DNA from: Trichodesmium sp002260545
Lineage (GTDB): Bacteria; Cyanobacteriota; Cyanobacteriia; Cyanobacteriales; Microcoleaceae
Direction of reading: 5' to 3'
Length of the DNA: 64,000 bases
Assembly (NCBI RefSeq): GCF_050016015.1
Contig: NZ_JBNHEQ010000053.1
Span: forward strand, 1-64,000
Shown here: positions 27,307 to 37,851 of the stretch, piece by piece
Layout of the letters: the number at the start of each line of letters is the position of its first letter
Position numbering within the stretch: position 1 is the stretch's first letter
The notes under the pieces: model-generated
What the model was told of the DNA's origin: nothing
The model's database searches: none
What the model saw: only the letters and a program-made list of their open reading frames with translations
Position numbers and translations under genes: made by a program

Positions 27307-30300
27307 ATGGCAACTTTATTTTATCGAAACTTGCGATTATTAATACTAACCATACTAATTATTGTGGTTTGGGGAGTATCATCTTTTTTAACATTGCCAC
27401 GACTTGAAGACCCAGAATTAACCTCCCGCTTTGCAGTCATCACAACTTTTTCGTCAGGAGCTGATGCGGAACAAGTAGAAACATTAATCACAGAAAAAAT
27501 AGAAGAACAACTATTTGAAATAGAAGAAATTAAAACTACAAATTCAACTTCTAAAGTAGGAATTTCAACTATTAGTATTGAATTATTAGATTCAGTTAAA
27601 AAAGCAAACGTGGACACAGTTTGGTTAAAAATTAGAGAGCAATTAAATCAAGTTGCTCCCCAATTACCTGCTGGTACAAGTCAGCCACGATTAGAAGAAC
27701 TTGAAGCTAGAGCTTATACTATGATTACTGCTTTAATTTGGTCACAAGATACAAAACCAAATTATGCAATTATTACCCGTTTATCTAAATCATTAAAAGA
27801 TAAATTATTAGCATTACCAGGAACAGAAAAAGTTGCCAAAATTGGTAATCCTCAAGAAGAAGTATTAGTAGAAATTGATGCCGCTAAATTAGCTAGTCTT
27901 GGTCTCACCGCTCAACAATTATCAGCACAAATTCAACAAAGTGATGCTAAAGTTTCTTCTGGTCTATTTCGTAGCAAAAATAATGGTTTACTCCTAGAAG
28001 TTGATTCAGATTTAGATTCCCTATATCGGATTCAGAATATTCCAATTAGCTTTAGTAACCAAGGAGAATTTACTAGACTTGGAGACATTGCTGAAGTAAG
28101 AAAAACAATTGCTGAACCACCAAATGAACTTGCATTAATTAATGGTTATCCTGGTTCTGCTTTAGCTGTATTTGTTAAATCAGATTATCAAATAGACCTC
28201 TGGGCAAAATCAGCAGAAGCAACTATAGAAAAATTCCGGCAAGAGCTTGGTCAAGGTCTGAAACTTGAGATAATTTTTAATCAAAATAATTATATTCAAG
28301 CTCGTTTCAACAGTCTGATGTTAAACCTGTTCGTGACTGGAATACTGGTATTTGGAATTACATTACTTTTAATGGGTTGGAAATCTGCAACTGTTGTAAG
28401 TTTAGCATTACCCTTATCAAGTTGTATGGTTTTAGGGATGATGAAACTTCTGAATGTTTCTGTAAATCAAACCTCAATAATTGGATTAATTGTAGCTTTA
28501 GGATTATTGATTGATACAGCAATTATTGTTGTTGATAGAATTACTAAAAATATGCTTTCTGGATTGAGCGCTGAAACTGCTATTAATGATGCTGTTAATC
28601 ATTTATTCCTGCCATTAACAGCATCAACTTTAACTACAGCTCTAGCATTTTTACCAATTGTTTTAATGTCTGGTCCTGGTGGAGAATTTGCTGGTGGGAT
28701 TGGCATTAGTGTAATTTTAGCTGTTATTTCTTCTTTAATATTTTCTCTAACCATAGGTTCTGGTTTGGCAGGTAGACTATATCATATTTATCATTATTAT
28801 TCGCATCATATTCAACAAAAATGGTGGCAAACCGGGTTTGCAAATTCTTCTTTAACTAAACTTTATAAAGTCAGTGTACGAAGTGTATTTAGCAGTCCAT
28901 GGTTAGGAATATTCTTAAGTTTAATTTTACCGATAACTGGTTTCATTCAAGTCAGAACTCTCCCTCGACAATTCTTTCCTCCAGCAGAAAGAAACCAACT
29001 ACAAATAGAATTAGAACTACCTGGTATAACCTCCATTAAAAAAACAAAAAATACGGCTATAAAAGTCAGAAACCTAATGTTAAAACATCCAGAAATTGAA
29101 GAAATACAGTGGTTTTTAGGACGTAGTTCCCCTCGGTATTTCTACAACTTAGCATCAGGTAGACAAGACCCAAATTATGCTCAAGGAATTTTACAGTTAA
29201 ATTTAATTGCTAAACCAGAATTTGTTAATTTACTCCAAGCAGAAGTTGATACTAAATTTCCTGACGCTCAAGTTTTGATTCGACAATTAGAACAAGGACC
29301 TCCCTTTGATGCACCAGTAGAAATGAGAATTTATGGTCCTAACTTAAATCGTCTACAAGAATTAGGAGAACAAGCAAGAAGTATCTTAGTTCAAGTTCCT
29401 AACGTAATTCACACCCGCGACACTTTAAGTGAAATTAGACCCCAACTAAAACTACAAGTGAATGAGGAAGAAGTTCGTTTAGCTGGGTTAGATCATGCTA
29501 GTTTGTCACAGCAGTTACAAAGCTTATTGGAGGGAAATTTAGGAGGTTCAATTGTTGAAGATACTGAAGAATTACCAGTGCGGGTGCGAGTGTCGAATGC
29601 TCAACGGGGAGACCTTAGCAAAATTACATCTCTAGACTTACAACCTACTAACTCCAGTTTAAATCAAAACCAATTTAGTGCAACTAACACAATACCCCTA
29701 TCAGCTTTAGCAAAAGTAGAATTAAAGCCTGAATTTTCTCTTGTTAAAAGACGTAATGGTAGACGGGTAAATTTGATTCAAGGTTTTGTTGCTGCTGGGG
29801 TGTTACCTTCTGCAGTTTTGCAGGAGTGGCAACAAAAGTTAAATGATTCAAACTTTGAGTTACCATCCGGGTATTGGTTGGAAATTGCTGGAGAGTCAGA
29901 AAAACAAGGTGAAACTGAAGCAAATTTGTTTTCCACAGCACCTCTAGTATTTTTGTTAGCAGTTTCTATTTTAGTTTTATCTTTAAATTCTTTCCGAGCA
30001 ACTGCCATTATTGGCGGAGTCGCCATTTGTGCTATTGGTTTAGGATTTTTTAGTTTATGGTTATTTGGTTATCCCTTCGGTTTTATGAGTCTCATCGGCA
30101 CATTTGGTTTAGTGGGAGTTGCCATTAATGACTCAGTAGTAGTTTTAGCTGCCATTCTGGAAGACTCCGAAGCATCCATAGGCAACCGTCGAGCTATGCG
30201 CCAAGTTGTTATGGGTTCCACTCGTCATGTAGTTGCCACAACCTTAACTACGATGATCGGGTTTGTTCCTTTGTTGGTACAAGGTGGTAGCTTTTGGCCT

Positions 30301-30414
30301 CCTTTGGCGGTGGCGATCGCTGGTGGTGTTGGTGGTTCGACTCTTGTTGCGCTCTATTTGGTTCCCTGTGCTTACTTACTTTTAGTGAATTTTGGTAGAA
30401 GTAATAAGGAGTAA
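27307..30414 (+). CDS. RND efflux transporter permease, copy 2
   Basis: 1035 residues, a full-length paralog of the gene at 23186 with the same substitutions in TM4 (LLIDTAIIVVDRI) and TM10 (GVAINDSVVVL). Most of the gene has clearly diverged, including a more Lys-rich first loop, but the last part is identical to copy 1 in DNA over 383 bp (29983-30365 against 25862-26244). Two adjacent RND genes may form a mixed trimer, as MdtB/MdtC do, or be two pumps sharing one adaptor. ATG 27307 follows a run of TAACTGA repeats. Confidence 0.92.
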   Translation: MATLFYRNLRLLILTILIIVVWGVSSFLTLPRLEDPELTSRFAVITTFSSGADAEQVETLITEKIEEQLFEIEEIKTTNSTSKVGISTISIELLDSVKKANVDTVWLKIREQLNQVAPQLPAGTSQPRLEELEARAYTMITALIWSQDTKPNYAIITRLSKSLKDKLLALPGTEKVAKIGNPQEEVLVEIDAAKLASLGLTAQQLSAQIQQSDAKVSSGLFRSKNNGLLLEVDSDLDSLYRIQNIPISFSNQGEFTRLGDIAEVRKTIAEPPNELALINGYPGSALAVFVKSDYQIDLWAKSAEATIEKFRQELGQGLKLEIIFNQNNYIQARFNSLMLNLFVTGILVFGITLLLMGWKSATVVSLALPLSSCMVLGMMKLLNVSVNQTSIIGLIVALGLLIDTAIIVVDRITKNMLSGLSAETAINDAVNHLFLPLTASTLTTALAFLPIVLMSGPGGEFAGGIGISVILAVISSLIFSLTIGSGLAGRLYHIYHYYSHHIQQKWWQTGFANSSLTKLYKVSVRSVFSSPWLGIFLSLILPITGFIQVRTLPRQFFPPAERNQLQIELELPGITSIKKTKNTAIKVRNLMLKHPEIEEIQWFLGRSSPRYFYNLASGRQDPNYAQGILQLNLIAKPEFVNLLQAEVDTKFPDAQVLIRQLEQGPPFDAPVEMRIYGPNLNRLQELGEQARSILVQVPNVIHTRDTLSEIRPQLKLQVNEEEVRLAGLDHASLSQQLQSLLEGNLGGSIVEDTEELPVRVRVSNAQRGDLSKITSLDLQPTNSSLNQNQFSATNTIPLSALAKVELKPEFSLVKRRNGRRVNLIQGFVAAGVLPSAVLQEWQQKLNDSNFELPSGYWLEIAGESEKQGETEANLFSTAPLVFLLAVSILVLSLNSFRATAIIGGVAICAIGLGFFSLWLFGYPFGFMSLIGTFGLVGVAINDSVVVLAAILEDSEASIGNRRAMRQVVMGSTRHVVATTLTTMIGFVPLLVQGGSFWPPLAVAIAGGVGGSTLVALYLVPCAYLLLVNFGRSNKE

Positions 30415-30489
30415 GGTTAGAAATGTGTGGAAGCAGGGATCGAAAACTATTTTTGGAGTTTCCATATCTTCTGAATGCTTACATTGTTA

Positions 30490-30690
30490 GAGGCTTTGTT
30501 CCATGAAAGTATATAGCTGCCGCACTTGCTTGTGCATATGTACTTCATAACGCGCGGAAACTATTGTAACTATTGTCCAATAGATTAATAAAACATCAAC
30601 ATGAGACCTAAACAGGCTGAAACTTTTACCTGTAAAGCTTTTGAGGTTTAATCAGCCAACCCTAACTATTGGACAATAGATGAAGATAAC
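30490..30690. repeat. Solo end of the GGCTTTGTT element and CTATTGNNCAATAG palindromes
   Basis: From 30492, GGCTTTGTTCCATGAAAGTA and the next 70 bp match the right end of the element at 26410-26881 (inverted). At 30566-30579 and 30666-30679 lie CTATTGTCCAATAG and CTATTGGACAATAG. A remnant, not a complete element. Confidence 0.55.
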
Positions 30691-30723
30691 ATCAATAATC
30701 GCGAAATATAGCGCTCGCGTTTG

Positions 30724-30915
30724 CGTAGCATTCCGTTTAAACAAGCGTTATTATTGGCAATAGAGATGGGTTTAAAACTAAAATTTGGAGATGAAGCTAT
30801 GGGAATATTATCGGAAATTTCTGCAATTAATGATGTGAAATTGTTAGAGGTAATTGTTTCTCAAATCCCCCAGATTTCCTCAACAGATAAATTCCGAAAA
30901 CTATACACTGAATAA
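30724..30915 (+). pseudogene. C-terminal fragment of an unrecognised gene
   Basis: About 60 codons with no proper start: the frame begins inside a GC-rich GCGTAGCATTCCG repeat, and there is no ribosome site. The protein part (ALLLAIEMGLKLKFGDEAM, ILSEISAINDVKLLEVI) resembles the helical tails of Rpn/PD-(D/E)XK-type proteins in cyanobacteria, but that is a weak impression. Confidence 0.35.
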
Positions 30916-31022
30916 GTTAACGATTGGGTTCATATTCCGCACCCTAAATCATCTATTGCTACTTGGAAATAATTTTCAGCAAACCCTAATTAATCAAATT
31001 TATGCCCAATTATTAAACAAAA

Positions 31023-31081
31023 AACCGGGTTGATTACCCTGATGATTTTTTTTTCAAATTAAGACATTAATCAACCCGGTT
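31023..31081. repeat. AACCGGGTTGATTA inverted repeat
   Basis: Arms at 31023-31036 and 31068-31081 around a T-rich loop. Same family of ends as the MITE-like copies. Confidence 0.6.
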
Positions 31082-31150
31082 TCTGCACAAATATTATAAC
31101 TGTTATAATAGTCAATTACTACATATTTGTAAATCTTAAAAGAGGTGATT

Positions 31151-31720
31151 ATGGTTGTAGAATTACAAAAACGACTGTTTAATGTCAAAGAATATCATCA
31201 AATGGTTAAAGTAGGTATTCTTAAAGAGGATGACCGAGTAGAATTAATAGCAGGAGAAATTGTAAAAATGGCATCTATTGGTATTTATCATGCTGGTTGT
31301 GTGAGGCGTTTAAATGGAATTTTTAATAAACTATTATCTGGAAAAGCGATAGTTGATACTCAGAATCCGATAGACTTAAATGATGATAGTGAACCACAAC
31401 CAGATTTAGTTTTGCTGCAATGGCGTGATGATTATGATGCTGGAAAACATCCACAACCAGAAAATATATTTTTATTAATAGAGGTAGCAGATTCAACTAT
31501 TCAATATGACCGGGAAGTGAAAATACCTGTGTATGCTGAGAATGGAATTTTTGAAGTTTGGTTGATAGATATTAATCAAGAATTAGTAGAAGTTTACCGG
31601 GAAATTGTGGGGAATAGTTATCAGCAGAAACAGCAATTTTTTCGGGGCGATAGCTTAACTATTCAAGCTTTTGATGATGTGAGTTTAACTGTTGATGAAA
31701 TATTGGGGATGGGAAACTAA
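31151..31720 (+). CDS. Uma2 family (DUF820) endonuclease-like protein
   Basis: 189 residues. ATG 31151 is preceded by AGAGGTG (31141-31147), which decides the start over a GTG at 31145. The fold is PD-(D/E)XK: an N-terminal FNVKEYHQMVKVGILKEDDRVELI, GEIVKM, then EPQPDLVLL, NIFLLIEVADST and KIPVYAENGIFEVWLID. These proteins are abundant in cyanobacteria, often tens of copies, with no proven role. Single gene, AT-rich like its neighbours. Confidence 0.9.
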   Translation: MVVELQKRLFNVKEYHQMVKVGILKEDDRVELIAGEIVKMASIGIYHAGCVRRLNGIFNKLLSGKAIVDTQNPIDLNDDSEPQPDLVLLQWRDDYDAGKHPQPENIFLLIEVADSTIQYDREVKIPVYAENGIFEVWLIDINQELVEVYREIVGNSYQQKQQFFRGDSLTIQAFDDVSLTVDEILGMGN

Positions 31721-32619
31721 TACTATTTTTATGATTTTTCTAGAAAACTAGAAACCGGGTTTCTTTGCGTAAGTCCTATTATCTTTAGATGGATGCCGAT
31801 ACATACTTAAATATGTCTCCAACAAACCCGGTTTCTTAATAACACCCTCGCGATTATTTCATAGCTTGGTTCACCAACACTTGCAAAAAGAATGTTAGGA
31901 ATAATAAGGACTATAAAAGTAAGCATTCAGCATTCAGCATTCAGCTATCAGCTATTGTTTCTGATGTACTCTAAAAGCTTTATTAATGGTACTTCATTTT
32001 CAGGAGGAAAAGTCGCTTTTTTGCATTTCATGTGCGCAGCAAAACATTCCGTTTGCAAAACATTCCGTTTGCAAAGCATTCCGTTTGCAAAGCATTCCGA
32101 AGGTAAGGTAAGGAAAAGAAAAGAAAAGTCAGTTTGCTGAAAGCTAATAGCTGAATGCTTACCTATAAAAAGACTTTACATCGAGATATCTTTTTGACTA
32201 ATAAGATAAATAATACACTAAAGGGAAAAAAAGACTGCCAAAGGGTTTCAGGACTGATAAATTTCAAATACCTTAATACATATAGCAATCCTCCGCATAT
32301 TCGTGGCAAAAATCTTACTGCTTTTTAGGCAAGAGGCACTATTGCTACAGCTCATCTGGTAAGAGTTTCAAATTTTTTATTTACTTTTTAATTTATCACA
32401 ACCTATGCACGGATTTCTATAGCACTATAAATTCTTATCTTTCTAATAAGACCAAATTAACTATGTGACTAAACACGATATAGTAATAAAAATTGGCATT
32501 GCTAAAATTTGGGGAAAATATCAGGAACGGGCAAGATGCCCATTCCACAAAACTATTAAAATCATCCCACATTTATGCAATGGGTAAAAATTAAACAGTT
32601 GCTCAGGAGGATATAGTCT
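31721..32619. repeat. Repeat-rich spacer between the Uma2 gene and glk
   Basis: Contains an AGAAACCGGGTT / AACCCGGTTTCT element (31750-31836) with GCGTAAGTCCT beside its left arm, ATTCAGC heptamers (31923-31945), and four tandem 16-bp units of the form TTTGCAAARCATTCCG (about 32036-32100). 32150-32600 is plain AT-rich DNA. AGGAGGATAT just before glk is a strong ribosome site. No gene. Confidence 0.6.
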
Positions 32620-33675
32620 ATGACATTGTTACTAGCTGGTGATATTGGCGGTACTAAAACAATACTACAACTCGTAGAAGCAAAACGAGAAGAATCAAAA
32701 GCTGCGGTGGAACTACGAAATCTCTATGAAAATCGTTACTCTAGTCACGATTTTCCAGATTTAGTACCTATAGTAAATAAGTTCCTGGAAGAAGCAACTG
32801 AAAAGTTAGGAGAGAAACAAGAACCAGAAAAAGCTTGTTTTGCTATTGCTGGACCAATTGTCAATAATACAGTTAAACTAACTAATCTCCCTTGGATGCT
32901 GGATGCAAAGCTGATGGAAAAGGAGTTAGATATATCTCACATTAGTTTGATTAATGATTTTGAAGCAGTGGGTTATGGAATTTTGGGTTTAACTCCTGAT
33001 GATTTGGAGACTTTACAACCAGGGGAACCTCAAGTTGATGCTCCAATAGCTGTACTTGGTGCTGGTACAGGATTAGGAGAATGTTTTTTGATTCGGGGAG
33101 CAGGTTCAATTAGAGTTTATCCTACAGAAGGAGGTCATGCTGATTTTGCCCCACGCTCTGAGTTAGAATTTCACCTATTACAATATTTGTTGAAAAAGCA
33201 TAATATAGATCGAGTGTCTGTGGAAAGAGTAGTTTCGGGAATGGGAATTGTCGCAGTTTATCAGTTTTTACGCGATCGCCAATCTGCCACGGAGTCTCCA
33301 GAAATAGGTGATGTAGTCAGACAGTGGGAAAAAGAAATTGGCTCAACTGAGATTACTGTAGATCCAGGGGCGGTTATTGGGAAAGCTGCTTTAGAAAAGA
33401 GCGATCGCTTGTGTGAGCAAACTTTGGAGATGTTTGTAGAAGCTTATGGGGCGGAAGCGGGAAATTTAGCACTGAAACTTTTACCTTATGGTGGTGTGTA
33501 TGTAGCAGGAGGTATTGCTGGTAAAATTATGCCACTGATGAAATCAGGTAGTTTTATGGAGGCTTTTAACCGTAAGGGGCGAATGAGACCGTTATTAGAA
33601 AAAGTGCCTGTTCATATTGTATTAAATCCTCAAGTGGGATTAATTGGTGCAGCAATTCGTGCTTCTAATTTATAG
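32620..33675 (+). CDS. glk: Glucokinase
   Basis: 351-residue ATP-dependent glucose 6-kinase of the bacterial Glk family, first step of glucose use or recycling. Visible: phosphate-1 loop LLAGDIGGTKTILQL, catalytic Asp in LINDFEAVGYGI, VLGAGTGLGECFL (phosphate 2 loop), sugar-site YPTEGGHADFAPRSELEF, RVVSGMGIVAVYQFL and VYVAGGIAGKI near the end. AGGAGG at 32605-32610 fixes the start. HIP1 sites occur inside the gene. No linked metabolic gene. Confidence 0.95.
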   Translation: MTLLLAGDIGGTKTILQLVEAKREESKAAVELRNLYENRYSSHDFPDLVPIVNKFLEEATEKLGEKQEPEKACFAIAGPIVNNTVKLTNLPWMLDAKLMEKELDISHISLINDFEAVGYGILGLTPDDLETLQPGEPQVDAPIAVLGAGTGLGECFLIRGAGSIRVYPTEGGHADFAPRSELEFHLLQYLLKKHNIDRVSVERVVSGMGIVAVYQFLRDRQSATESPEIGDVVRQWEKEIGSTEITVDPGAVIGKAALEKSDRLCEQTLEMFVEAYGAEAGNLALKLLPYGGVYVAGGIAGKIMPLMKSGSFMEAFNRKGRMRPLLEKVPVHIVLNPQVGLIGAAIRASNL

Positions 33676-33689
33676 AACCCCTGAAGGGA

Positions 33690-34037
33690 TCTATTTAAAA
33701 ACAGAGGAGAGAGATGGGGAGATGGGGAGATGGGGAGATGGGGCGTATTAGATATCTCCCACTCATCCAATCATCAAATCAATTATCACCCATTTTTTAT
33801 CAATTACTTCTCCCTCCAACCTATTTTCTGGAGATACACTTAGGGCTTCTATAGGAAATCAAGAAGATTGTTATAGCGCGTCTCGACTAAAATTGTCGTT
33901 AAAAAACCTATGGTGCGGGTTCCGCAAGCGAGCTGGCATCGTCGCACCGCTATCTCGTAGGGGGCGAATAGCCATTCGCCCCTAGAAAGGCGATCGCTCT
34001 AATAACTGATTTAGAAATGCCAATGTATGATTTTGTA
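33690..34037. repeat. Tandem GATGGGGA repeat and palindrome after glk
   Basis: GAGATGGG units (33711-33743) are followed by a GGTGCGGGTTCCGC...GTCGCACC pair (33912-33948) and a near-perfect GGGGGCGAATAGCC palindrome (33957-33984) of the GTAGGGG family. Confidence 0.6.
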
Positions 34038-34679
34038 TTATTGCGGTATACGCAATAGTAGAGAGCGAACGCCTAAACTACCCAAGGCAAACAAACCTAA
34101 TATTGAACTGGGTTCGGGAACTGATTCCTGTTCCGGTGGTACTTCTGGTTCAAGGCCACCGTACTCAACGTAATAGCCTAGTGGTGCTGACTCATGCAGA
34201 TCGTTCCAAGTAATCCCTCCAGGTCTAAACATATGAGCGTAGTGTTCTTGGTTTCTGAAATTGATCGGTTGTCCTGGGTGAAAATTATGGTAACCAATTG
34301 GTGTCCCGTTCTGCCAAAATACTGTTCCTGCTTCTGGACCAGTTACCCATTGCCAAATCCCCTCTGTTCCTGCGTCATTTGCTCCTAACCATCCACCTGC
34401 TTGTGCAGAGAAATTCTCTGTGGGTATACCGATGTTGGAAATAATAAAGTTCTATTCTGCTTCAGAGGTGATGGTCGCTAGATATCCCTGCAAACCATTA
34501 TAAGAGCGAGCTTCGGCACTAGCTTTTGCTTGGTTCCAAGTATATGCACCTGGAACATACTCGTAGTAGTGACCCGTATCAGAATTGAAAAAGACGTTAG
34601 CGCTTGCTGGTTTGTTTATTGCTAAAGCAATAGCTATCGCTCCGAGGTAAGCTATGGATAGTTTTTTCATAGAAATCAT
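34038..34679 (-). pseudogene. PEP-CTERM protein with C-type lectin-like domain, broken by an in-frame TAG
   Basis: A frame of 214 codons with one TAG at 34452-34454 (codon 76). Before it: a signal peptide (MKKLSIAYLGAIAIALA...PASA) and the start of a lectin-like domain (YEYVPGAYTWNQAKASAEA, LQGYLATITSEAE). After it: NFIISNIG, GGWLGANDAGTEGIWQWV, then the sorting tail VPEPSSILGLFALGSLGV. Such proteins are exported and processed by exosortase, often with extracellular polysaccharide. The site is a Gln-type position (CAG to TAG fits). Unless suppressed, only a 75-residue fragment is made. Confidence 0.75.
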
Positions 34680-34749
34680 AAAACATTTCTCCTAAGTAAT
34701 TAAAGTCAGAGGCTGTTCAAAAAATCGTATCTGAGAGGTACTGATAACA

Positions 34750-34777
34750 GTAGGGACGTTGCATGCAACGTCCCTAC
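34750..34777. repeat. Perfect dispersed palindrome (GTAGGGACGTTGCA arm)
   Basis: 28 bp, exact, 17 bp past the stop of cbiG-cobJ. On the minus strand it could also act as a hairpin in the 3' end of that transcript, but no T run follows. Confidence 0.9.
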
Positions 34778-34793
34778 TAACTGATAACTGAAA

Positions 34794-37047
34794 TTACCCT
34801 AAATAACCCCTGGGTGTAATTATCCAATTATTATAAGTTCCTGTAGATTGATTACCAATTAAAATTACAGTCAACATATCAACTGAAACCTCCAATAATT
34901 TATCCAGACTTGTTAAAGTAATTTCTTCATTTTCTCGATAAGCAGAACGAACAATTGCTACTGGAGTTTCTGGTTGACGATGCTCCAAAAAAATATCCAC
35001 TGCCTTAACTAATTGTTCCGTTCTATTCTGAGATTTAGGATTATAAATTGCTACGACAAAATCTGCCATTGCAGCAGCAGTTAAACGTTTTTCTATTACC
35101 TCCCAAGGTGTTAACAAATCGCTCAAACTAATAGCACAAAAATCGTGCATTAATGGCGCACCAACTCTCGACGCAGCCGACTGTAAAGCACTAACTCCTG
35201 GAAATATTTCTACTGCCGGAGTTTTCCCATCCCAACCTTTTGCTTGAAGTTGTTCTAAAACTAATCCTGCCATGCCATAAATTCCACAATCTCCAGAAGA
35301 AACTACTGCCACAGTTAAACCAAAGTAGGCTAATTCAATTGCTTTTTCTCCTCGTTGTCTTTCTTGAGTAATTGGCATTTTTTCGACTATTTGTCCGGGA
35401 TTAAATAATGGTTGAATTAAGTCAATATAAAGTGAATAACCAATTACAACATCTGCATAACTAACGGCAGTTTGAGCAGCGGATGTCATCTGGTCTAGTT
35501 GACCAGGACCGGTACCAACTAATAATAATTTTCCGGTTCTGCCTGTATATTCTTTTTCAGCTAAAGCAACAGCAATAGTCATTGCTCCTGGTTCGCCTTC
35601 GAGGCGGAATATTTGTTTACTAACTAATAAATTTGTGGATAATTTTAAGAACTTTTCTTTCTCTTGAAGAAGAGAAAAAGAATCATCCGTACATCCGTGA
35701 AAATCTGTGTCTTGCTGTTGATTTTCCTCCGGGTGAAGTTCCCCTTGTAAAGGTAATTTTGATTCCTTTTGATTATCTCTTATTTCTCCCTTTTGAAATA
35801 ATAAGAATGAATCATCCGTACATCCGTGAAAATCTGTGTCTTGCTGTTGATTTTCCTCCGGGTNNNNNNNNNNNNNNNNNNNNNNNNNNNNNNNNNNNNN
35901 NNNNNNNNNNNNNNNNNNNNNNNNNNNNNNNNNNNNNNNNNNNNNNNNNNNNNNNNNNNNNNNTTATTTCTCCCTTTTGAAATAATAAGAATGAATCATC
36001 CGTACATCCGTGAAAATCCGTGTCTTGCTCCTGTTTTGCTCCTAAAATAGCTGCGGCTTCAGCAACACTAGGAGTTCCAACTTCTGCTGCAACAATATTA
36101 GAAGGATTAGGCACTTCAACACAGTTTAATAAATCTGCTGAAAATGTCCGTAAAGGTAAATTTCGTTCCTGACAAAATTCGACTAATCCTATTTCATCAG
36201 CTTTAATATTAATAGTGGCAATACCAGCGATCGCTCCTTCTGCTAAATGATGAGCGCGAAATATTTCCTCGATACCTGTAGCAATTAATTTTTTAGAAGT
36301 TCCTCTTTCGCAACCAACCCCTACCCATAAAACTCGCGGGTGCCATTGCACTTTTGGTAAATCTGAATCTGGCGAAAACTGGCGTTGAGTAAAACTAATC
36401 CAAATTCTTGCCTTGGGAGTAGGGGATGGTTCGCCTATTTCTGGAGACCCAAAGTAAAACGGATGTTGCTCCGGTAGATGTTTTTGCCACAACGTCGAAC
36501 CTACTTCTTGAAGCACTTGTACAGTTTCTCCTCTGGCAACTACTGCACTAACTTTATTCCAGTCACCTTCCCCCTGTTGCCAACCAAAAGGTTTACCCAA
36601 AATATCGATACCAGGTAATCCTGAATTATGGGATGCTCCCGTGATGACTGGGGTAGCGTTGAGAAGGGGAGCGAGAATATTTGTTAATTTATCCGCACCT
36701 CCTTGATGTCCGCTACATAAACTAACGACAAATTTACCCGCTTCATCGACAACAACTACTGCTGGATCGCGATATTTATCTTGCAAAAGTGGAGAAATTA
36801 AACGGACGACTGCACCACTAGCAAGACAAAAAACTATTGCGCAATAGTTTTGCCAAATATTTGTCAGATGATTTTTCAGAGAGTCAGTGTAAACCTGGGT
36901 GTTGGGAGGAAGATTTATTGTTGTTTGACAAGACTCCGGTATCCAGAGAGTTGCTCCCAATGTTTGACAAATAGGTTGTAATAATTTTACTGATCTAGGA
37001 GTTGTGGCGATCGCTGCTATTGGTTGAAATTCTTGGCCAATTATCAT
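34794..37047 (-). CDS. cbiG-cobJ: CbiG-CobJ fusion: cobalt-precorrin-5A hydrolase / precorrin-3B C17-methyltransferase (spans an assembly gap)
   Basis: Cobalamin ring synthesis. From 37047, the CbiG part: SGAVVRLISPLLQDKYRDPA, VVSLCSGHQGGADKLTN, VLWVGVGCERGTSKKLI, TPSVAEAAAILGAK. The CobJ part: GKLLLVGTGPGQLDQMT, VVSSGDCGIYGMAGL, IFPGVSALQSAASRVGAP, VVAIYNPKSQNRT. The CobJ ATG at 35582 is not a true start, since the frame is open upstream through LLVSKQIFRLEGEPGAM, the usual junction in cyanobacterial fusions. Between the domains is a repeat linker with the 100-N gap (35864-35963), whose arbitrary length makes the halves appear out of frame. No cobalamin riboswitch was seen upstream. Confidence 0.85.
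35683..36030. repeat. In-frame tandem repeat in the CbiG-CobJ linker, with assembly gap
   Basis: The unit AATCATCCGTACATCCGTGA plus AAATCTGTGTCTTGC and CTCTTATTTCTCCCTTTTG occurs at about 35683, 35813 and 35993. Read on the minus strand it stays open and encodes DTDFHGCTDDSF and EIRDNQKESKLPLQGE. N run at 35864-35963. Confidence 0.8.
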
Positions 37048-37242
37048 TTGGATTTAATATTCCTTTTATAAATAGTCTCTAAGAAGAGTTCAAGAATTGA
37101 GAATTGAGAATTGAGAATTACCTCTTCTTATAAAAAAGAGGATTGGCGCTCAAAGATTTTTTTTCTTTTTTCTCTTGAAATAGAAGGCTTTATACCTTAA
37201 TTTTTCGGTAATTATTAATTATTAATTATTAATTGTTAATTA

Positions 37243-37851
37243 TTAAATTCTAGGGTGTTTTAACCAAGCCATAATTTTTTCTGGCCATAACTTCGGACTT
37301 TCTTGGGGCAGATATTTTGGATTAAACATGGATAAAATTAGAGGATATCCACCTACTTTAGCACTCATTAATAAGTGAGTAGCGATCGCCAATAACATGA
37401 TTAGCCAACCTATCAGATGCAGGGAGTACCAAAAATGATACATTTCACCATTAGGCAACCAATTTTCGTCTTGTAATTTTCCCGAACCTATTGATAGTAT
37501 TGCCGAGAATAAAATTGTGGTATTGACTATACGATGCAGTCTATACCACCAAATATTTTCACCCACGTTATTTGTCAATTTTTGCCAATCATCTGATTGA
37601 ACTAAACGGTTTCTACCTATTTTGATACTTACTATAATAAATCCCAAAAAGATCAAGAATAAAACAAAGGCAAAAGTTCCATGGATATCTATTAAACTAC
37701 GGTTTTTGATAGTCAAACCAACTTTGCCAAATCTACCATCCCAACTATCATAAACCAAAAAACCTGTAATTACACAAGAGATTACCAATAAAGCATTAAT
37801 ACTGTGAAATAAACGCAGCAAAAAAGGTTGATAGGGTTGAGTTTTTGACAT
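37243..37851 (-). CDS. Cytochrome b561-type membrane protein
   Basis: 202 residues with four hydrophobic spans. Likely heme His: LLRLFHSINALL (span 1), IDIHGTFAFVL (span 2), YRLHRIVNTTI (span 3) and SLHLIGWLIMLLAIATHLLM (span 4), a layout like the cytochrome b subunit of Ni-Fe hydrogenase and bacterial b561. The last 40 residues are polar. The electron partner is unknown, and no hydrogenase or dehydrogenase gene lies near. AT-rich TTAATTATTAATTA repeats follow the stop. Confidence 0.75.
   Translation of the reverse strand: MSKTQPYQPFLLRLFHSINALLVISCVITGFLVYDSWDGRFGKVGLTIKNRSLIDIHGTFAFVLFLIFLGFIIVSIKIGRNRLVQSDDWQKLTNNVGENIWWYRLHRIVNTTILFSAILSIGSGKLQDENWLPNGEMYHFWYSLHLIGWLIMLLAIATHLLMSAKVGGYPLILSMFNPKYLPQESPKLWPEKIMAWLKHPRI

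Noticed and set aside
36900..37250. Possible cobalamin riboswitch in front of cbiG-cobJ
   Set aside because: The short upstream region is AT-rich repeat and lacks the conserved B12-box; none seen.
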